This document shows positions 46,081 through 58,134 of a stretch of 64,000 nucleotides of DNA, one piece after another (within the stretch, counting starts at the first letter, position 1; the number at the start of each line of letters is the position of its first letter). A model generated the notes under the pieces. That model searched no databases. It worked only from the letters and a program-made list of their open reading frames with translations, and had not been told where the DNA came from. This DNA is from Homarus americanus (Eukaryota; Arthropoda; Malacostraca; Decapoda; Nephropidae). Location: assembly GCF_018991925.1 (NCBI RefSeq), contig NW_024722158.1:3722058-3786057 (forward strand), in the 5' to 3' direction. The position numbers and the translations under genes were made by a program.

Positions 46081-46677
46081 CCCTTCCACTCCCTTCCCAA
46101 CCTCTTCCGTACCCTCCTCTTCCATCCCTTTCCCTTCTACTGCCCTCCCCTCTAATTACTTCAGTATATCCAGAATAACACAAACACCAAAAAGTGACCT
46201 TGGAAAACCATTGGCGGCGAGTAATTAACCTTAGAAAAGTAATTAAAATTTTTGAGATGTCATTTTTCCAAGTAATTATACCCTCACCTCACCTCCCCAT
46301 ACCGCCCTCACCTCCCCTACCCCCTCTCCTGCCCCTACCCCCTTGGTGACGTAGGATAGTGCTGTTATGTTCTTTAATTGTTCTTTTCCTTCCATTTCTT
46401 CTCTCTATATTTTATATTATTCTTTATTTAGTCTCTTTACACGACAATAACCGAGAGATCATTAATCCTTTCTCTGAGCTCAATGAAATAGTCTGATTTT
46501 AGTCAAATAAAAATATTAAAAGTGGCGACCGCAGTAAAAGGGTTAAGAGTGATAATAAAAATTAAGCATTAATAAGATAATAGTAATACTAATATCAATA
46601 CTAATAATAAAAAATAATATGAGATTTCTTCACTTTCGCCATCTTACATAATAAGGGGATTCCAGTCACTTATCTGC

Positions 46678-46691
46678 GTTGTCATGGTAAC
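46678..46691. promoter_or_regulatory. RFX X-box-like site
   Basis: GTTGTCATGGTAAC is close to the palindromic RFX consensus GTTGCCATGGCAAC. It sits in a short CpG-containing stretch (CCGCCGCGTTCG) next to a GTAAGATGGCG motif on the minus strand. Confidence 0.4.
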
Positions 46692-47035
46692 GTGTCAACA
46701 AAACACCGCCGCGTTCGATACCATTCACACCGACTCAGGCTTCATAATAAATCATATAACCATTGATTTTTTAATAACATCTTCGCGATCTCATACAAAC
46801 TTTCTAACTAAATTACGAATAGTAGCTTATATATTTAGTGTATTGAGAGAAGTTTAGTGTAAAAACAATAAAAGTTGCTAATTTATTTTCTATGCAGGGG
46901 GTGAGGTTGGGAGTCAGTCAGTCAGGTGTCGAGACAAGGTGAGTGTTGCGTGTTTGTTGTTATTTTGGGTCAACATCACCTGCTAGAGACACATCTACTG
47001 CCGCACTGACCTACATTAAGACTTATACTGCAACA

Positions 47036-47178
47036 CTGACTCACGGCAACACAACACTGACTCACGGCAACACAACACTGACTCACGGCAACACAACACT
47101 GACTCACGGCAACACAATACTGACTCACGGCAACACAATACTGACTCAAGACAACACAACACTGACTCACGGCAACAC
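47036..47178. repeat. 21-bp minisatellite, ACTGACTCACGGCAACACAAC
   Basis: About seven units, two with AT variants. Confidence 0.92.
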
Positions 47179-47769
47179 AATTTCTAGATATGGCAACAGA
47201 ATTCCTACTTATGGCAATAATAATGCTGAGTTATGGCAACACAACACTGACTAGCAACACATCATAACCCACAATTACATAACACGGACTCATGGTAACA
47301 CAAGACTGGTAAAAAACACCACACAACATACTCACAACGCACAAGTTCAAGATTAAGAAAAACAACATATGCTGCACCCCGGGCAACACATTACAAAAAA
47401 TATCAACACAAGCAATAAACACTACCATTAAACCACACACACACACACACGGACAAACAAGAAACAAGAGTAAACTGCCCAAACTATCGTACCTCTCGAA
47501 GACTGTCACGCGACGCTGCCGGATCACAAACGTAAATAGAGAGCATTCACTCACAGCACTCACAAGTAACATATTTAACGCATAAATAACAACAGAAACA
47601 TACCGCGAATAAACGCCCTATCATATCTTACAACGAACTGTCATATTAAACTATCGTAAACCGGTTTTATTTGACAAATTTGAGGAGCATAACGTAAATA
47701 GAAAGGTAACAGCATAAACGAGTATTCTATCAGTGTTATGTATTTTATTGTAAGGTTGTGATAATAATA

Positions 47770-47785
47770 TAAAACAATAATAATA

Positions 47786-47858
<73 letters not shown>

Positions 47859-47874
47859 CAATAATTATAATAAT
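47770..47874. repeat. (AAT)n microsatellite
   Basis: About 100 bp of AAT. Confidence 0.94.
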
Positions 47875-48499
47875 AAATAATCTTAAAAACATTTCATGAA
47901 GGTAAGATATTTATTTTTAATTTACGCTAAAAACTGAAAATTTATCATCAAATGTTCGAGTATTTTTAGTAAACACAACAAATTGTCTCTAATAACATCA
48001 CCAGAATATACCAATAAAAATATCCATTGATAAAGTAAGTCTCAATTTATCTCATTAAAACTTACAATAACACGAACAATATTAACAAACAACAAAATTA
48101 CTCACACAAAAAACACCGGGAATGCGTATAAAAAAACCTCCAATAAGAGACTGAATACATGTTTTTAAAAGGCTTCCGCCATGTTTGTGTTTACATTAGG
48201 GTTGTGTTATTCCCAGGACGAACGCCATCACCACGTCAATAATGCCTCCGGTACACGACGGATTTTTTAGTGTGTTGTAGGATTTTTTCCCCCATTTGAT
48301 TCAAGCGTTGATTATGCAGGTTGACTGTTGTTAACTGTTGAAGGTTATAAGTCAGTCAGCGGCGGCAACAGTTTAATAAATATATTTCACACAAGTATAA
48401 GTGTGTGTGTGTATGTGTGTGTGTGTGTGTGTGTGTGAGATCATACATACACACGCAGTATACACATGTGCATTATACATACAAGAATACTTATATACC

Positions 48500-48700
48500 T
48501 TGACAAACAACACACTCACCACACACACACCCACTATCCACACACCTGCAACCCACACACCAACCATCCACACACCCACCACCCACACCCCACACACCCA
48601 CCACCCCACCACCCACACCCCCACACACCCCCACCACCCACCACCACCCACCACCCACACCCACCACCCACACACCCACCACCCACACTGTACACTTCAA
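48500..48700. repeat. CACACCCACCACCCA-type C/A repeat
   Basis: 200 bp of irregular ACC/CACACC units without G on the plus strand. Confidence 0.88.
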
Positions 48701-49138
48701 CACACTCACTATAGGCCACCACTAATAACCCTAAGACTACCTGCTGATAATTAACTAATAATTTTCCTAGTTAATGTTCGTACCTTTGTCTCATTTACTC
48801 ACCTGTATAGTAATTATCCTTCATTAACCTTAATTAAGCGTAAAGACCTGAATAATTACAAACACACATAGTATTACGTACAAACTCACACGTTATTACA
48901 AACACACATACTTCTACACATCATTAACTTATATATTGAAACATGACTTAAGGCAAACAGGTGATAACAGGTTAATTAGTTACTAACAAAAGTATGATAT
49001 AAACAGGTATTTAAAAGCTAATGGAAATAGGTCAATTACGAGGTGAATTACATTGTAATTAAGAGTCATTATTATTTGATGACCCTTTTTGTTTCATCCA
49101 ATATTGTTAATTACTTCACTGAGTAGTTTGCGTGATAA

Positions 49139-49285
49139 TAACAACAACAACAACAAGAGGAAGAAGAACAAGAGGAAGAACAAGAACAACAACAGGAAGA
49201 AGAACAACAACAACAAAACAACAACAACAACAACAACAAGTGGAACAAGAACAAGAGGAAGAACAAGAACAACAACAAAAAGAAG
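49139..49285. repeat. (AAC)n/(AAG)n composite repeat
   Basis: AACAACAAC and AAGAGGAAGAACAAG units. Confidence 0.9.
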
Positions 49286-49404
49286 GATATAAATATTGGG
49301 CGCCCCAAACAAGAGAAGACAATAATAGAGTCGCTATAACTCACAACCGTCATCTTCAATCAACACCATAAACATTTCTCAACAATAGTCCTCGTCTGTC
49401 TTAA

Positions 49405-49440
<36 letters not shown>

Positions 49441-49619
49441 TCGGCATTTTTCTCTTTGCTCTCTCTCTCTCTCTCTTTTATATCCTAACACTCCCTCTCT
49501 CCTTTTCCTCTTTTTATCTCTCTCTCTCTCTCAGCCTAACGTTCACTCGTCACACCAACAAAATTCCATTATTCAATTTTCCTCAACAAGTAAGGGGGGG
49601 ACAAAACCTTTTTGGGGCA

Positions 49620-49910
49620 CCCCGTCCAGCCTCGCCTAACCCCACCCCACCCCCACCTAACCTCACCCCTCATCACCCAACCCCGCCTAACCTCACCCCT
49701 CCCCACCCCACCTCCCCACCCCACCCCCACCTAACCCCACCCACCCTAACCTCACCCCTCCCCAACCCACCTCACCCTCCCCACCCCACCCCCACCTAAC
49801 CCCACCCCACCTAACCTCACCCCTCCCCACCCCACCTCATCCCTCCCCACCTCACCTAACCTCACCCCTCCCCACCCCCACCTAACCTCACCCACCTCAC
49901 CCCACCCCTG
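49620..49910. repeat. C-rich minisatellite, CCCCACCTAACCTCACCCCT
   Basis: About 12 irregular 22-28 bp units. CCTAACC echoes the telomere-like pentamer. Confidence 0.9.
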
Positions 49911-49984
49911 TACATATTGCTCTCTATTTTTTCCCACACATATTCTCTGCTTTAGCCTCCACAAACAAATTACTTTAATTTTTC

Positions 49985-50175
49985 CCACGCTTATGTTGTT
50001 TTTCCGACGCTTATGTTGTTTTTCCCACGCTTATGATGTTTTTCCCACGCTTATGATGTTTTTCCCACGCTTATGTTGTTTTTCCCACGCTTATGATGTT
50101 TTTCCCACGCTTATGTTGTTTTCCCACGCTTGTTGTTTTTCCCACGCTTATGTTATTTTTCCCACGCTTATGTTG
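49985..50175. repeat. 20-bp minisatellite, TTTTTCCCACGCTTATGATG
   Basis: Nine to ten units, mainly TGTTG or TGATG at the end of the unit. Confidence 0.94.
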
Positions 50176-50215
50176 TTCTTCCTACAAACAAAAACACAAT
50201 CATGCTAACACACCT

Positions 50216-50455
50216 CATACACAGACATACACAAGTACAAACACACAACCTTACACACAGACATACACAGACATACACACAACCTTACACACAGACATAC
50301 ACAGACATACACAAGTACAAACACACAACCTTACACACAGACATACACAGACATACACACAACCTTACACACAGACATACACAGACATACACACAACCTT
50401 ACACACAGACATACACAGACATACACACAACCTTACACACAGACATACACAGATT
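50216..50455. repeat. ACACAGACATACACA minisatellite with higher-order units
   Basis: Units of ACACAGACATACACAGACAT plus ACACACAACCTTAC repeat about every 34 bp; two carry an added AGTACAAACAC. Confidence 0.93.
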
Positions 50456-50949
50456 CTAAAGTTCTACATCAAAATTTATGCCCCAAAAATTTACATGAAA
50501 AATATATTAAAATTAGGTTATTTAAGTCGAGATAAAATTAGTGGCGAGAACAGCTGAATCATCTCCACGCTGTAAACCAACTAATTTGCATATGATAAAC
50601 GCTGCATTAAAAATTCCTACGTATAATTTTTTTACAATAATAATTGATGAAACAAATTTAAAGATTTTATTGAAATTATTGTATACTCTATAATTCCTGC
50701 CAATTATCATATTTAAAAGACTACTTCCCTGAAAATAATTATACTAACAGATAACATGGCAGTACTGTAATATGATAACTTCTGCAAATAATTATCACAC
50801 ATAATATAATAATTCAACTTAAAAAACATATAAATTATAGCCATAGACAGTACAGTAATATAATCTGACCATATAATTAAGAATTTTAAAAAGATTATTT
50901 GACTTTAGAATAACGTTAAGTACATGAATTATTTTAAGATTATTAAATT

Positions 50950-51222
50950 ACAAAATAAATTAATACTCTCTCTTTCTCTCTATCTCTCTCTCACTATCTA
51001 TCTCTCACTATCTATCTCTCACTCTCTCACTATCTCTCTCTCACTATCTATCTCTCACTCTCTCACTATCTCTCTCTCACTATCTATCTCACTATCTATC
51101 TCTCACTCTCTCACTATCTCTCTCTCACTATCTATCTCTCACTCTCTCACTATCTCTCTCTCACTCTCTCACTATCTCTCTCTCACTATCTATCTCTCAC
51201 TCTCTCACTATCTCTCTCTCTA
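50950..51222. repeat. CTCTCACTATCTATCT repeat
   Basis: 270 bp of CT-rich units with CACTATCTAT and CTCACTCTCTCACTATCT alternation. Confidence 0.93.
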
Positions 51223-51367
51223 AAAATCTCTAGACTAAAAAAGTTTATTATATTTTCCATTAATTACAAAGTTTAAATTCTCAACAACTTTTAGGTTTTG
51301 TATTTATTTTACTTTTGCGTAATTTTAATGTTTTCAACGTTATAATTATATTTTATTATTACTTAAG

Positions 51368-51560
51368 ACACACGCCAGGGTAAGAGGGAGGGGGGGATAG
51401 AGGGGGTGAGGGAAGAGGGGTGGAGTGGAGAGGTAGGGAGGGTGAGAGAGGGGAAGGAGGGTGAGGAAGGGGAAGAAGGGTGGGAGGGAGGGAAGGAGGG
51501 TGATGGAGAGGTAGGGAGGGTGAGAGAGGGGGAAGGAGGGTGAGGAAGGGGAAGGTTAAA
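51368..51560. repeat. G-rich minisatellite, GGTGAGGAAGGGGAAGGAGG
   Basis: Purine-only tract with a roughly 60-bp higher-order repeat, seen twice (51430-51485 and 51505-51555). Confidence 0.88.
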
Positions 51561-51624
51561 AGAATGGAGTCCGCCGTGCAAGATATTATACATTAATCTA
51601 CATAATTGCTTCTCTCCCGGACAC

Positions 51625-52135
51625 AACCCCCCCCCACACACCCCTCCTCCTCACCCCCCCACACACACCCCCCTCCTCCCTCACCCCCTCACACACACCC
51701 CTCCTCACCCCCCAGACACACCCCCTCCTCACCCCCACACACCCCTCCCCTCCCCACCCCCACACAGTCCCCCTCCCCACCCCACACACACACCTCCTCC
51801 CACCCCCACACCCCCAAACACACCCCCTCCCTCACCCCACACCCCCCCCACACACACCCTCCTCCTCACCCCCCACACACCCCTCCTCCTCACCCCCCCC
51901 ACACCCCTCCCTCCCCTCACCCCCCACACACACTCTCCTCACCCCCAGACACACCCCCTCCTCACCCCCACACACACCCTCCTCCTCACCCCCACACACC
52001 CTCCTCACCCCCACACACACACACCCCCTTTCACCCCCCACACACACCCCTCCTCCTCACCCCCCCACGACTTCTCACACACACACCCCTCCTCCTCACC
52101 CCCCACACACACCCCTCCTCCTCACCCCTCTCCCC
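51625..52135. repeat. 24-bp C/A minisatellite, CACACACCCCTCCTCCTCACC
   Basis: About 20 irregular units. The 183-codon plus frame is an artefact. Confidence 0.93.
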
Positions 52136-52613
52136 CACACAATCCCTTTCAAAATAAATAAATAAATACCCTAACCTAACCTAACTCCATCGTCTTCAGT
52201 ACAGTAATTATTCTTATATATATCATTATTATTTTCTCATCCCGTTTTCTTTACAAGGGAAGACTAGGTTAACTGTGGCAGCCCACGGGGAAGGTCGGGT
52301 GATGGTCGGGTAAGGTCGGGTGATGGTCGGGTAAGGTCGGGAAAGGTCGGGTTGGTTACTTTTTACTGATATGATCCGTAGAAACTTGAATTAAACTGTA
52401 AACGACGAATTTACATATTGAAAGAGAGCAGGAGGATGTGGGAGGGGGAGGGGAGGAGCGGGGAGGAGGGGGAGAGGAGGTGTGGGAGAGGGGAAGTAGG
52501 GGAAGAGGAGAAGAGTGAGGAGAGGAGGGAGATGTGAGAGAGGGAGAGGGAGGGTGAAGAGGGGTGGGGGAAAAGGGGAGGAGAGTGGCTTTCCTTAGTT
52601 CTTACTTGATGGT

Positions 52614-52616
<3 letters not shown>

Positions 52617-52688
<72 letters not shown>
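52617..52688. repeat. (GA)n microsatellite
   Basis: 72 bp of GA after a 180-bp G/A-rich stretch. Confidence 0.95.
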
Positions 52689-52691
<3 letters not shown>

Positions 52692-52975
52692 TATAGAAAA
52701 ATGCCAGAAGAAAGAAGAAGACTAAGGAAGTGAAGATCATAACTCGAGGTAATTTTGTTAAGTCAGGTTAATGAACATTAAAACTTGGGTCGTCTCAGGT
52801 GAAGTGTGATGGAACCTGAGGTCAGCCTCTACCATGCACACCGGGGGGCTGTCAGAGGTCACCCCCTTACCATGCACAGAGAGAGTCCTCCCTAAGAGAC
52901 AGGTTTCTCAATAAGCTCAGACTAACAGTATAAATATACATATTATGACAGTGGACGAAGATGAAGGTTAAAAAT

Positions 52976-53041
52976 ATGCAAATGGATGCCTAATTTGCAT
53001 ACTCTGACGCTGGATAAAAAGCTTCACACTTCTTGCTCAGA
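52976..53041 (+). promoter_or_regulatory. Promoter-like cluster: two octamers, TATA-like, Inr-like
   Basis: ATGCAAAT (52976-52983) and its inverse ATTTGCAT (52993-53000) lie upstream of GATAAAAAG (53013-53021) and a TCAGA Inr-like site about 25 bp further on. Octamer plus TATA occurs at histone and snRNA promoters. No such gene was recognised downstream. Confidence 0.35.
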
Positions 53042-53556
53042 CAGGACCGCCTTCCGCACCTCAAGTTTGGCGAGAATCAGACCACCGGTGGTTGAGGCTA
53101 ACGAGCACTTAGATGTGACAAAGAAAAATATCAAAATTTGTCGCGTCATTTACATAACTTTGTCAACTGAAGTGTAGTTAGGTGTTTGACTGCGGGTTGT
53201 TCACTCACCTCACTGCCAGCGCCGGAGAGGAGTTAGTGTAGGCTTTTTATGTACACACACACACACACACACACTTACACACATACATGCACACACACAC
53301 ACACACACACACGTAAAACCACTTAATTAAGCAAAATATTTAAATCGAATTCACCACAAAGTTTATTTTACTCTCAGTCAAAATTTAAATCAACTACATC
53401 CGAATAAAGTTGTAGTGTTGTAATTAATTGTAGAAAAAACTAATTAATTGTAGAGCAAAAAATACATTGACTATTTTTTTTACAATTTACTTCAATAATG
53501 TATTTGGGGATTTTTTGGTACTTATTACAGTCAAATAAACTTTTTTCATTTACAAG

Positions 53557-53559
<3 letters not shown>

Positions 53560-53630
<71 letters not shown>
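53560..53630. repeat. (GA)n microsatellite
   Basis: 70 bp of GA. Confidence 0.95.
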
Positions 53631-53631
<1 letters not shown>

Positions 53632-53971
53632 GCCCTCAACAAAAAGGCAACATAAATATTCAACCTTATCCGTCTACCTCGCGTGACGTCACAAAAACCT
53701 AAAGGAATCACAACAAATATCGATCACACGTTACCACCACGGTCTGACCTTCCCCGTCCACAGCCAGCCAATAAAAACTCACCAAAAAACGTTGTTGTGG
53801 ATCTTAGTGGCCTCGTAAACCCGCGTCAACACACACCCGAACACGACACGGTATTAATGTATTTTGGGGGGCTCTATTTCCCCCTTTTATTTTCATCCTA
53901 ACAGGTGATGTGAGTATCTCTCTATCTCTCTCTGTCTGTTTCTTAATATTATTATTAATCACACCATTTCA

Positions 53972-54010
<39 letters not shown>

Positions 54011-54348
54011 ACTTTACACACCATTTCATCACTTTTATTTCCTCACCAATAATAAAGTTCATTATTGTGTGAGGGAGAGGTCGTCTGTAACACACGCTAC
54101 TATCTCACAACCTTCTCTCGGCGCCAGTGAGAACACTTTATCTCTTTCTCTCTCTTTTTTTTCTCCTTCTCTCTCTTCGTTGTCTCTCTCTATTTTATTC
54201 TCTCTCTCTCACTCAACTTCTTCATCCATTTCTCGTTCCTTCTCCCTTCTCTCTATCTTCTATTTCTTCCCCTCTTTCTCACAGTCTCTCCAATCATTTA
54301 TTTCCCCTATTCTCTTCTCCTTTGTATTTACTCATGATTATTACTTCA

Positions 54349-54381
<33 letters not shown>

Positions 54382-54449
54382 TGTGTGAATTACATTATGC
54401 AAATTCCAACTCTTCCTCTTAATAATGCTGTACTGAAATAGGATTTTTT

Positions 54450-54456
<7 letters not shown>

Positions 54457-54510
<54 letters not shown>
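54457..54510. repeat. (GA)n microsatellite
   Basis: 54 bp of GA. Confidence 0.95.
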
Positions 54511-54513
<3 letters not shown>

Positions 54514-54675
54514 CTACCTTGGTTCCCTCTCTCTGTGTCGTCCCAGGTAGCAACAGGTGAGCCAATAACTCGGTGGAGGGAGGGAGGAACACTTCCCTCC
54601 CTACCATCATGTCCATCACCATTGAGCCATTGAATCGCCCCTCCCACCATCACATACCACGGTGTCCCGGCCTAG

Positions 54676-54689
54676 TGATGTGTGTGTGT

Positions 54690-54728
<39 letters not shown>
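54676..54728. repeat. (GT)n microsatellite
   Basis: GT repeat directly joined to the 5' end of the SINE at 54729. Confidence 0.95.
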
Positions 54729-54730
<2 letters not shown>

Positions 54731-55066
54731 GTAATGGTCAGCATGCTCGCCTCGCAAGTGAGTGAACCCGGGTTCGATCCCCGGGCAGGGTGAAACTATG
54801 GGCAAGTTTCTTTCCGCTATTTGCCTCTGTCTACCCAGCAGTAATTGGGAACCTGGATGTTAATTGATTAGCGGATCGTATTCCAGGGTAATGGTTAGTC
54901 AGTGCAGTTGGCGAGTTGTCCGGTCTTCTCGGACTATTCCTTGACACTGAGTTAACCAAGGGTGTGGTTGTTGTGTTGGCGACAGCTTCTACACCTTAAA
55001 CAAATTCACGCCAAGGTGGCCCCTGGGCCGGCCATCCTCGTTACACGAGGGGCAACCATTATTATT

Positions 55067-55126
<60 letters not shown>

Positions 55127-55143
55127 CAGTAGTGGTAGTAGTG
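54729..55143 (+). mobile_element. tRNA-Ala-like-derived SINE (family B) with (TAG)n tail
   Basis: The head has an A-box-like TAATGGTCAGCATG, an anticodon arm CTCGC-CTCGCAA-GTGAG whose loop reads CGC (Ala), and a perfect T arm CCCGGGTTCGATCCCCGGG containing the B box. The 5' acceptor strand is missing, so it is not a functional tRNA. A body of about 270 bp (TACCCAGCAGTAATTGGGAA and so on) precedes a (TAG)n tail at 55064-55143. Confidence 0.75.
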
Positions 55144-55623
55144 GGCCATCACCGTACCTCACAGTAATTATGTCTCCCCGTCTCTACACCTGGACTGTGT
55201 GGAGTGGCTGACAGCTGACGGCTCTATCTCCAGTCTCCTGACCTCTCTGTTGTGGCCTTACTCACAGCTCTATCTCCTAGTACCTCTAAACACTGAGAGC
55301 TCTAGTCTTAATATCTCCCTAAGAGCTACAGTACATAGAGCCATTTGTCATTTAAGAGCTGTGTTCCTTACATTTATTGGAGCTCTATTGAAAGACTTGT
55401 ACTAATGTAAGAGCTCTATTCCTCATTATGTCTTTGAGCTCTATATTTATCTCTCAGAGCTCACCAAACCTTCCGGACACATCATCACCATCTGTCAGCT
55501 GTCGGGTGGTGAGATCTGCTGTTTTATCTGACAGCTGTGGTCTTATGGGTATCAGAGTGCTGTTCACAGTGGTAACATTTGCATATAGTCTGGCTGTTTC
55601 GCTGTGTAAGTGTGCTGACAACA

Positions 55624-55670
<47 letters not shown>

Positions 55671-55799
55671 CAGGTCAGTTTGCTAATGGGCCCCTGTATT
55701 AATGTGCTCCAGTCCTAATAGGCCCCAGTAATAGGCTCCTGGCCTAATTGATCCTAACCTAACCAAACAATTGACTGGGGTTCATCAGTACTGGTGTTG

Positions 55800-56640
55800 G
55801 TCAGACTGCAAGTGTGAGGGTATGAGGCATGAGGTATGAGGTGTGAGGTTATGAGGTGTGAGTGTATGAGGTGTAGGGGTATTAGGGCATGACTGTATGA
55901 GGAGTAAGGGTGTGGGTGTATGAGGTATGAGGGTGTGTGTGTATGAGGTGTAGGGGTATTAGGGCATGACTGATGAGGAGTAGGTGGGTGTATGAGGTAG
56001 GAGGGTGTGTGTATGAGGTGTAGGGGTATTAGGGCATGACTGTTTGAGGAGTAAGGGTGTGGGTGTATGGAGGTATGAGGGTTGGGTGTGTAGGGTATTA
56101 GGGGCATGACTGTATGAGGAGTAGGGTGGGGTGTATGAGGTATGAGGGTGTGGGGTGTATGAGGTGTGTAGGGGTATTAGGGCATGACTGTTTGAGGAGT
56201 AAGGGTGTGGGTGTATGAGGTATGAGGGTGTGGGTATGAGGTGTAGGGGTATTAGGGCATGACTGTATGAGGAGTAAGGGTGTGGGGTAAGGAGGTATGA
56301 GGGTGTGGGTGTATGAGGTGTAGGGGTATTAGGCATGACTGTATGAGGAGTATGGGTGTGTAAGGAGGTATGGAGGGTGTGTGTGGGTGAGGTGTAGTAT
56401 TAGGGCATGACTGTGAGGAGTAAGGGTGGGTGTATGAGGTATGAGGGTAAGGAGGTGTAGGGGTATTAGGGGCATGACTGTATGAGGAGGCGTGTGGGGT
56501 GTATGAGGTATGAGGGGTGGGGTGTATGAGGTAAGGGGAGGGGGGTGTGGGGTGTATGAGGTATGAGGGTGTGGGTGTATGAGGTAGTGAGGGTGTGGGT
56601 GTATGAGGTGAGGGTATTAGGGCATGACTGTATGAGGTGA
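55800..56640. repeat. About 80-90 bp minisatellite, GTATGAGGTGTAGGGGTATT
   Basis: About ten imperfect higher-order units combining GGTGTAGGGGTATTAGGGCA, TGACTGTATGAGGAGTAAGG and GTGTGGGTGTATGAGGTATG. Long minus frames are artefacts. Confidence 0.93.
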
Positions 56641-56654
56641 TGTGACTTACACAA

Positions 56655-56995
56655 CTGTTAGGACATGGGGACAGTGTCAGGGGATGAGAGAGAGACATGG
56701 GGACAGTGTCAGGGATGAGAGAGAGACATGGGGACAGTGTCAGGGGATGAGAGAGAGACATGGGGACAGTGTCAGGGGATGAGAGAGAGAGACATGGGGA
56801 CAGGTCAGGGGATGAGAGAGACATGGGGACAGGTCAGGGGGATGAGAGAGAGACATGGGGACAGTGTCAGGGGATGAGAGAGAGACATGGGGACAGTGTC
56901 AGGGGATGAGAGAGAGACATGGGGACAGTGTCAGGGGATGAGAGAGAGACATGGGGACAGTGTCAGGGGATGAGAGAGAGACATGGGGACAGCTG
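56655..56995. repeat. 31-bp minisatellite, GACATGGGGACAGTGTCAGG
   Basis: About 11 units of GACATGGGGACAGTGTCAGG plus GGATGAGAGAG. Confidence 0.94.
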
Positions 56996-57057
56996 CTGGA
57001 CACTGGCCGGAGTGAGTACCAGTGTTGCAGCTTTAATGGGCGAGACTACCAGTGTGT

Positions 57058-57175
57058 TTCCTCTCCTGACACACTCACTGCCTCTCCTGACACACTCACT
57101 GCCTCTCCTGACACACTCACTGCCTCTCCTGACACACTCACTGCCTCTCCTGACACACTCACTGCCTCTCCTGAC
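57058..57175. repeat. 21-bp minisatellite, TCTCCTGACACACTCACTGCC
   Basis: Five to six near-identical units. Confidence 0.94.
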
Positions 57176-57289
57176 ATAATAATTGTATGTTTGTGTCTGA
57201 AATGTGTATGTGAATCAGTATGCATGTTTGTGTATAAGTTGACTCATAAATTATCTTAATTATACACCTTACCTGTCACACCCAGCTGT

Positions 57290-57545
57290 CATACGTGTCA
57301 CAGCTGTCACCTGTCATACTATAGATGTCACCTGTCACCTGGTCATACCTGTCATACGTGTCTCCTGGTCATACCTGTCATACGTGTCGCCTGGTCATAC
57401 CTGTCATACGTGTCACCTGGTTATACCTGTTATACGTGTCACCTGGTCATACCTGTTACACCTGTTATATCTGCCAGCTGTCATACGTGTCACAGCTGTC
57501 ACCTGTCATACTATAGATGTCACCTGTCACCTGGTCATACAAGGT
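57290..57545. repeat. CACCTGGTCATACCTGTCATACGTGT minisatellite
   Basis: Units of 26 bp (CACCTGGTCATACCTGTCAT plus ACGTGT) flanked by two copies of an approximately 50-bp AGCTGTCATACGTGTCACAG segment. Confidence 0.92.
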
Positions 57546-57569
57546 GCACTCCAAGGCATACCTCTTTTC

Positions 57570-57640
57570 CTCCTCCACCTCCCCTTCCTCCTCCACCTCC
57601 CCTTCCTCCTCCACCTCCCCTTCCTTCTCCACCTCCCCTT
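57570..57640. repeat. 18-bp minisatellite, TTCCTCCTCCACCTCCCC
   Basis: Four units. Confidence 0.92.
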
Positions 57641-57929
57641 CTCCTACCTCCTCCTCACTAACGCAGCTTCATAATCAATTAAATGGCCCCATCAGCCGAC
57701 AATACCTGTTAATTAGTCTGTGTCAATTAACCTGCGTGCGTTCTCAGGTGAGCGGCAGAGTGAGCGTTCCTAGTACTCCGAGAAGCTGACCTGACCTGAC
57801 CTGACCTGAGTGAGCGAGTTTAAGTAATTATCTTAAATGGCTCACTTATGATAAGTTACGAAATTAAACAACTCCGAATTATTGAGACAATAATGAGTGA
57901 TGCTTCCCCAGACCTCTCGTGGTGATGTG

Positions 57930-58048
57930 AGGTGTGAGGGGTAGAGTGTGAGGTGTGAGGGTGTAATGTGAGGTGTGAGGGTGTAATGTGAGGTGTGAGG
58001 GTGTAATGTGAGGTGTGAGGGTGTAATGTGAGGTGTGAGGGTGTAATA
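57930..58048. repeat. 20-bp minisatellite, GGTGTGAGGGTGTAATGTGA
   Basis: Five to six units. Confidence 0.93.
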
Positions 58049-58134
58049 CTCTCATCTCCTCCACTAAAAAACACCAACATTTTAACACGGGGTTGATGAA
58101 CTAAACTCACTCAACAGCTTAAATAACTCCCAAA

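Noticed and set aside
47231..47572. 113-codon minus frame
   Set aside because: Half consists of (CA)n-derived Cys-Val, and the rest has no recognisable motif or splice support.
54729..54791. Functional tRNA-Ala gene
   Set aside because: The 5' acceptor strand is absent, and a SINE body follows directly.
56252..56824. 190-codon minus-strand Ser/Pro/His frame
   Set aside because: Spans two unrelated minisatellites; not a protein family.
57000..57060. Cys-containing plus frame SEYQCCSFNGRDYQC as a small exon
   Set aside because: Lies between two minisatellites and lacks a matching acceptor and donor pair around the cysteines.
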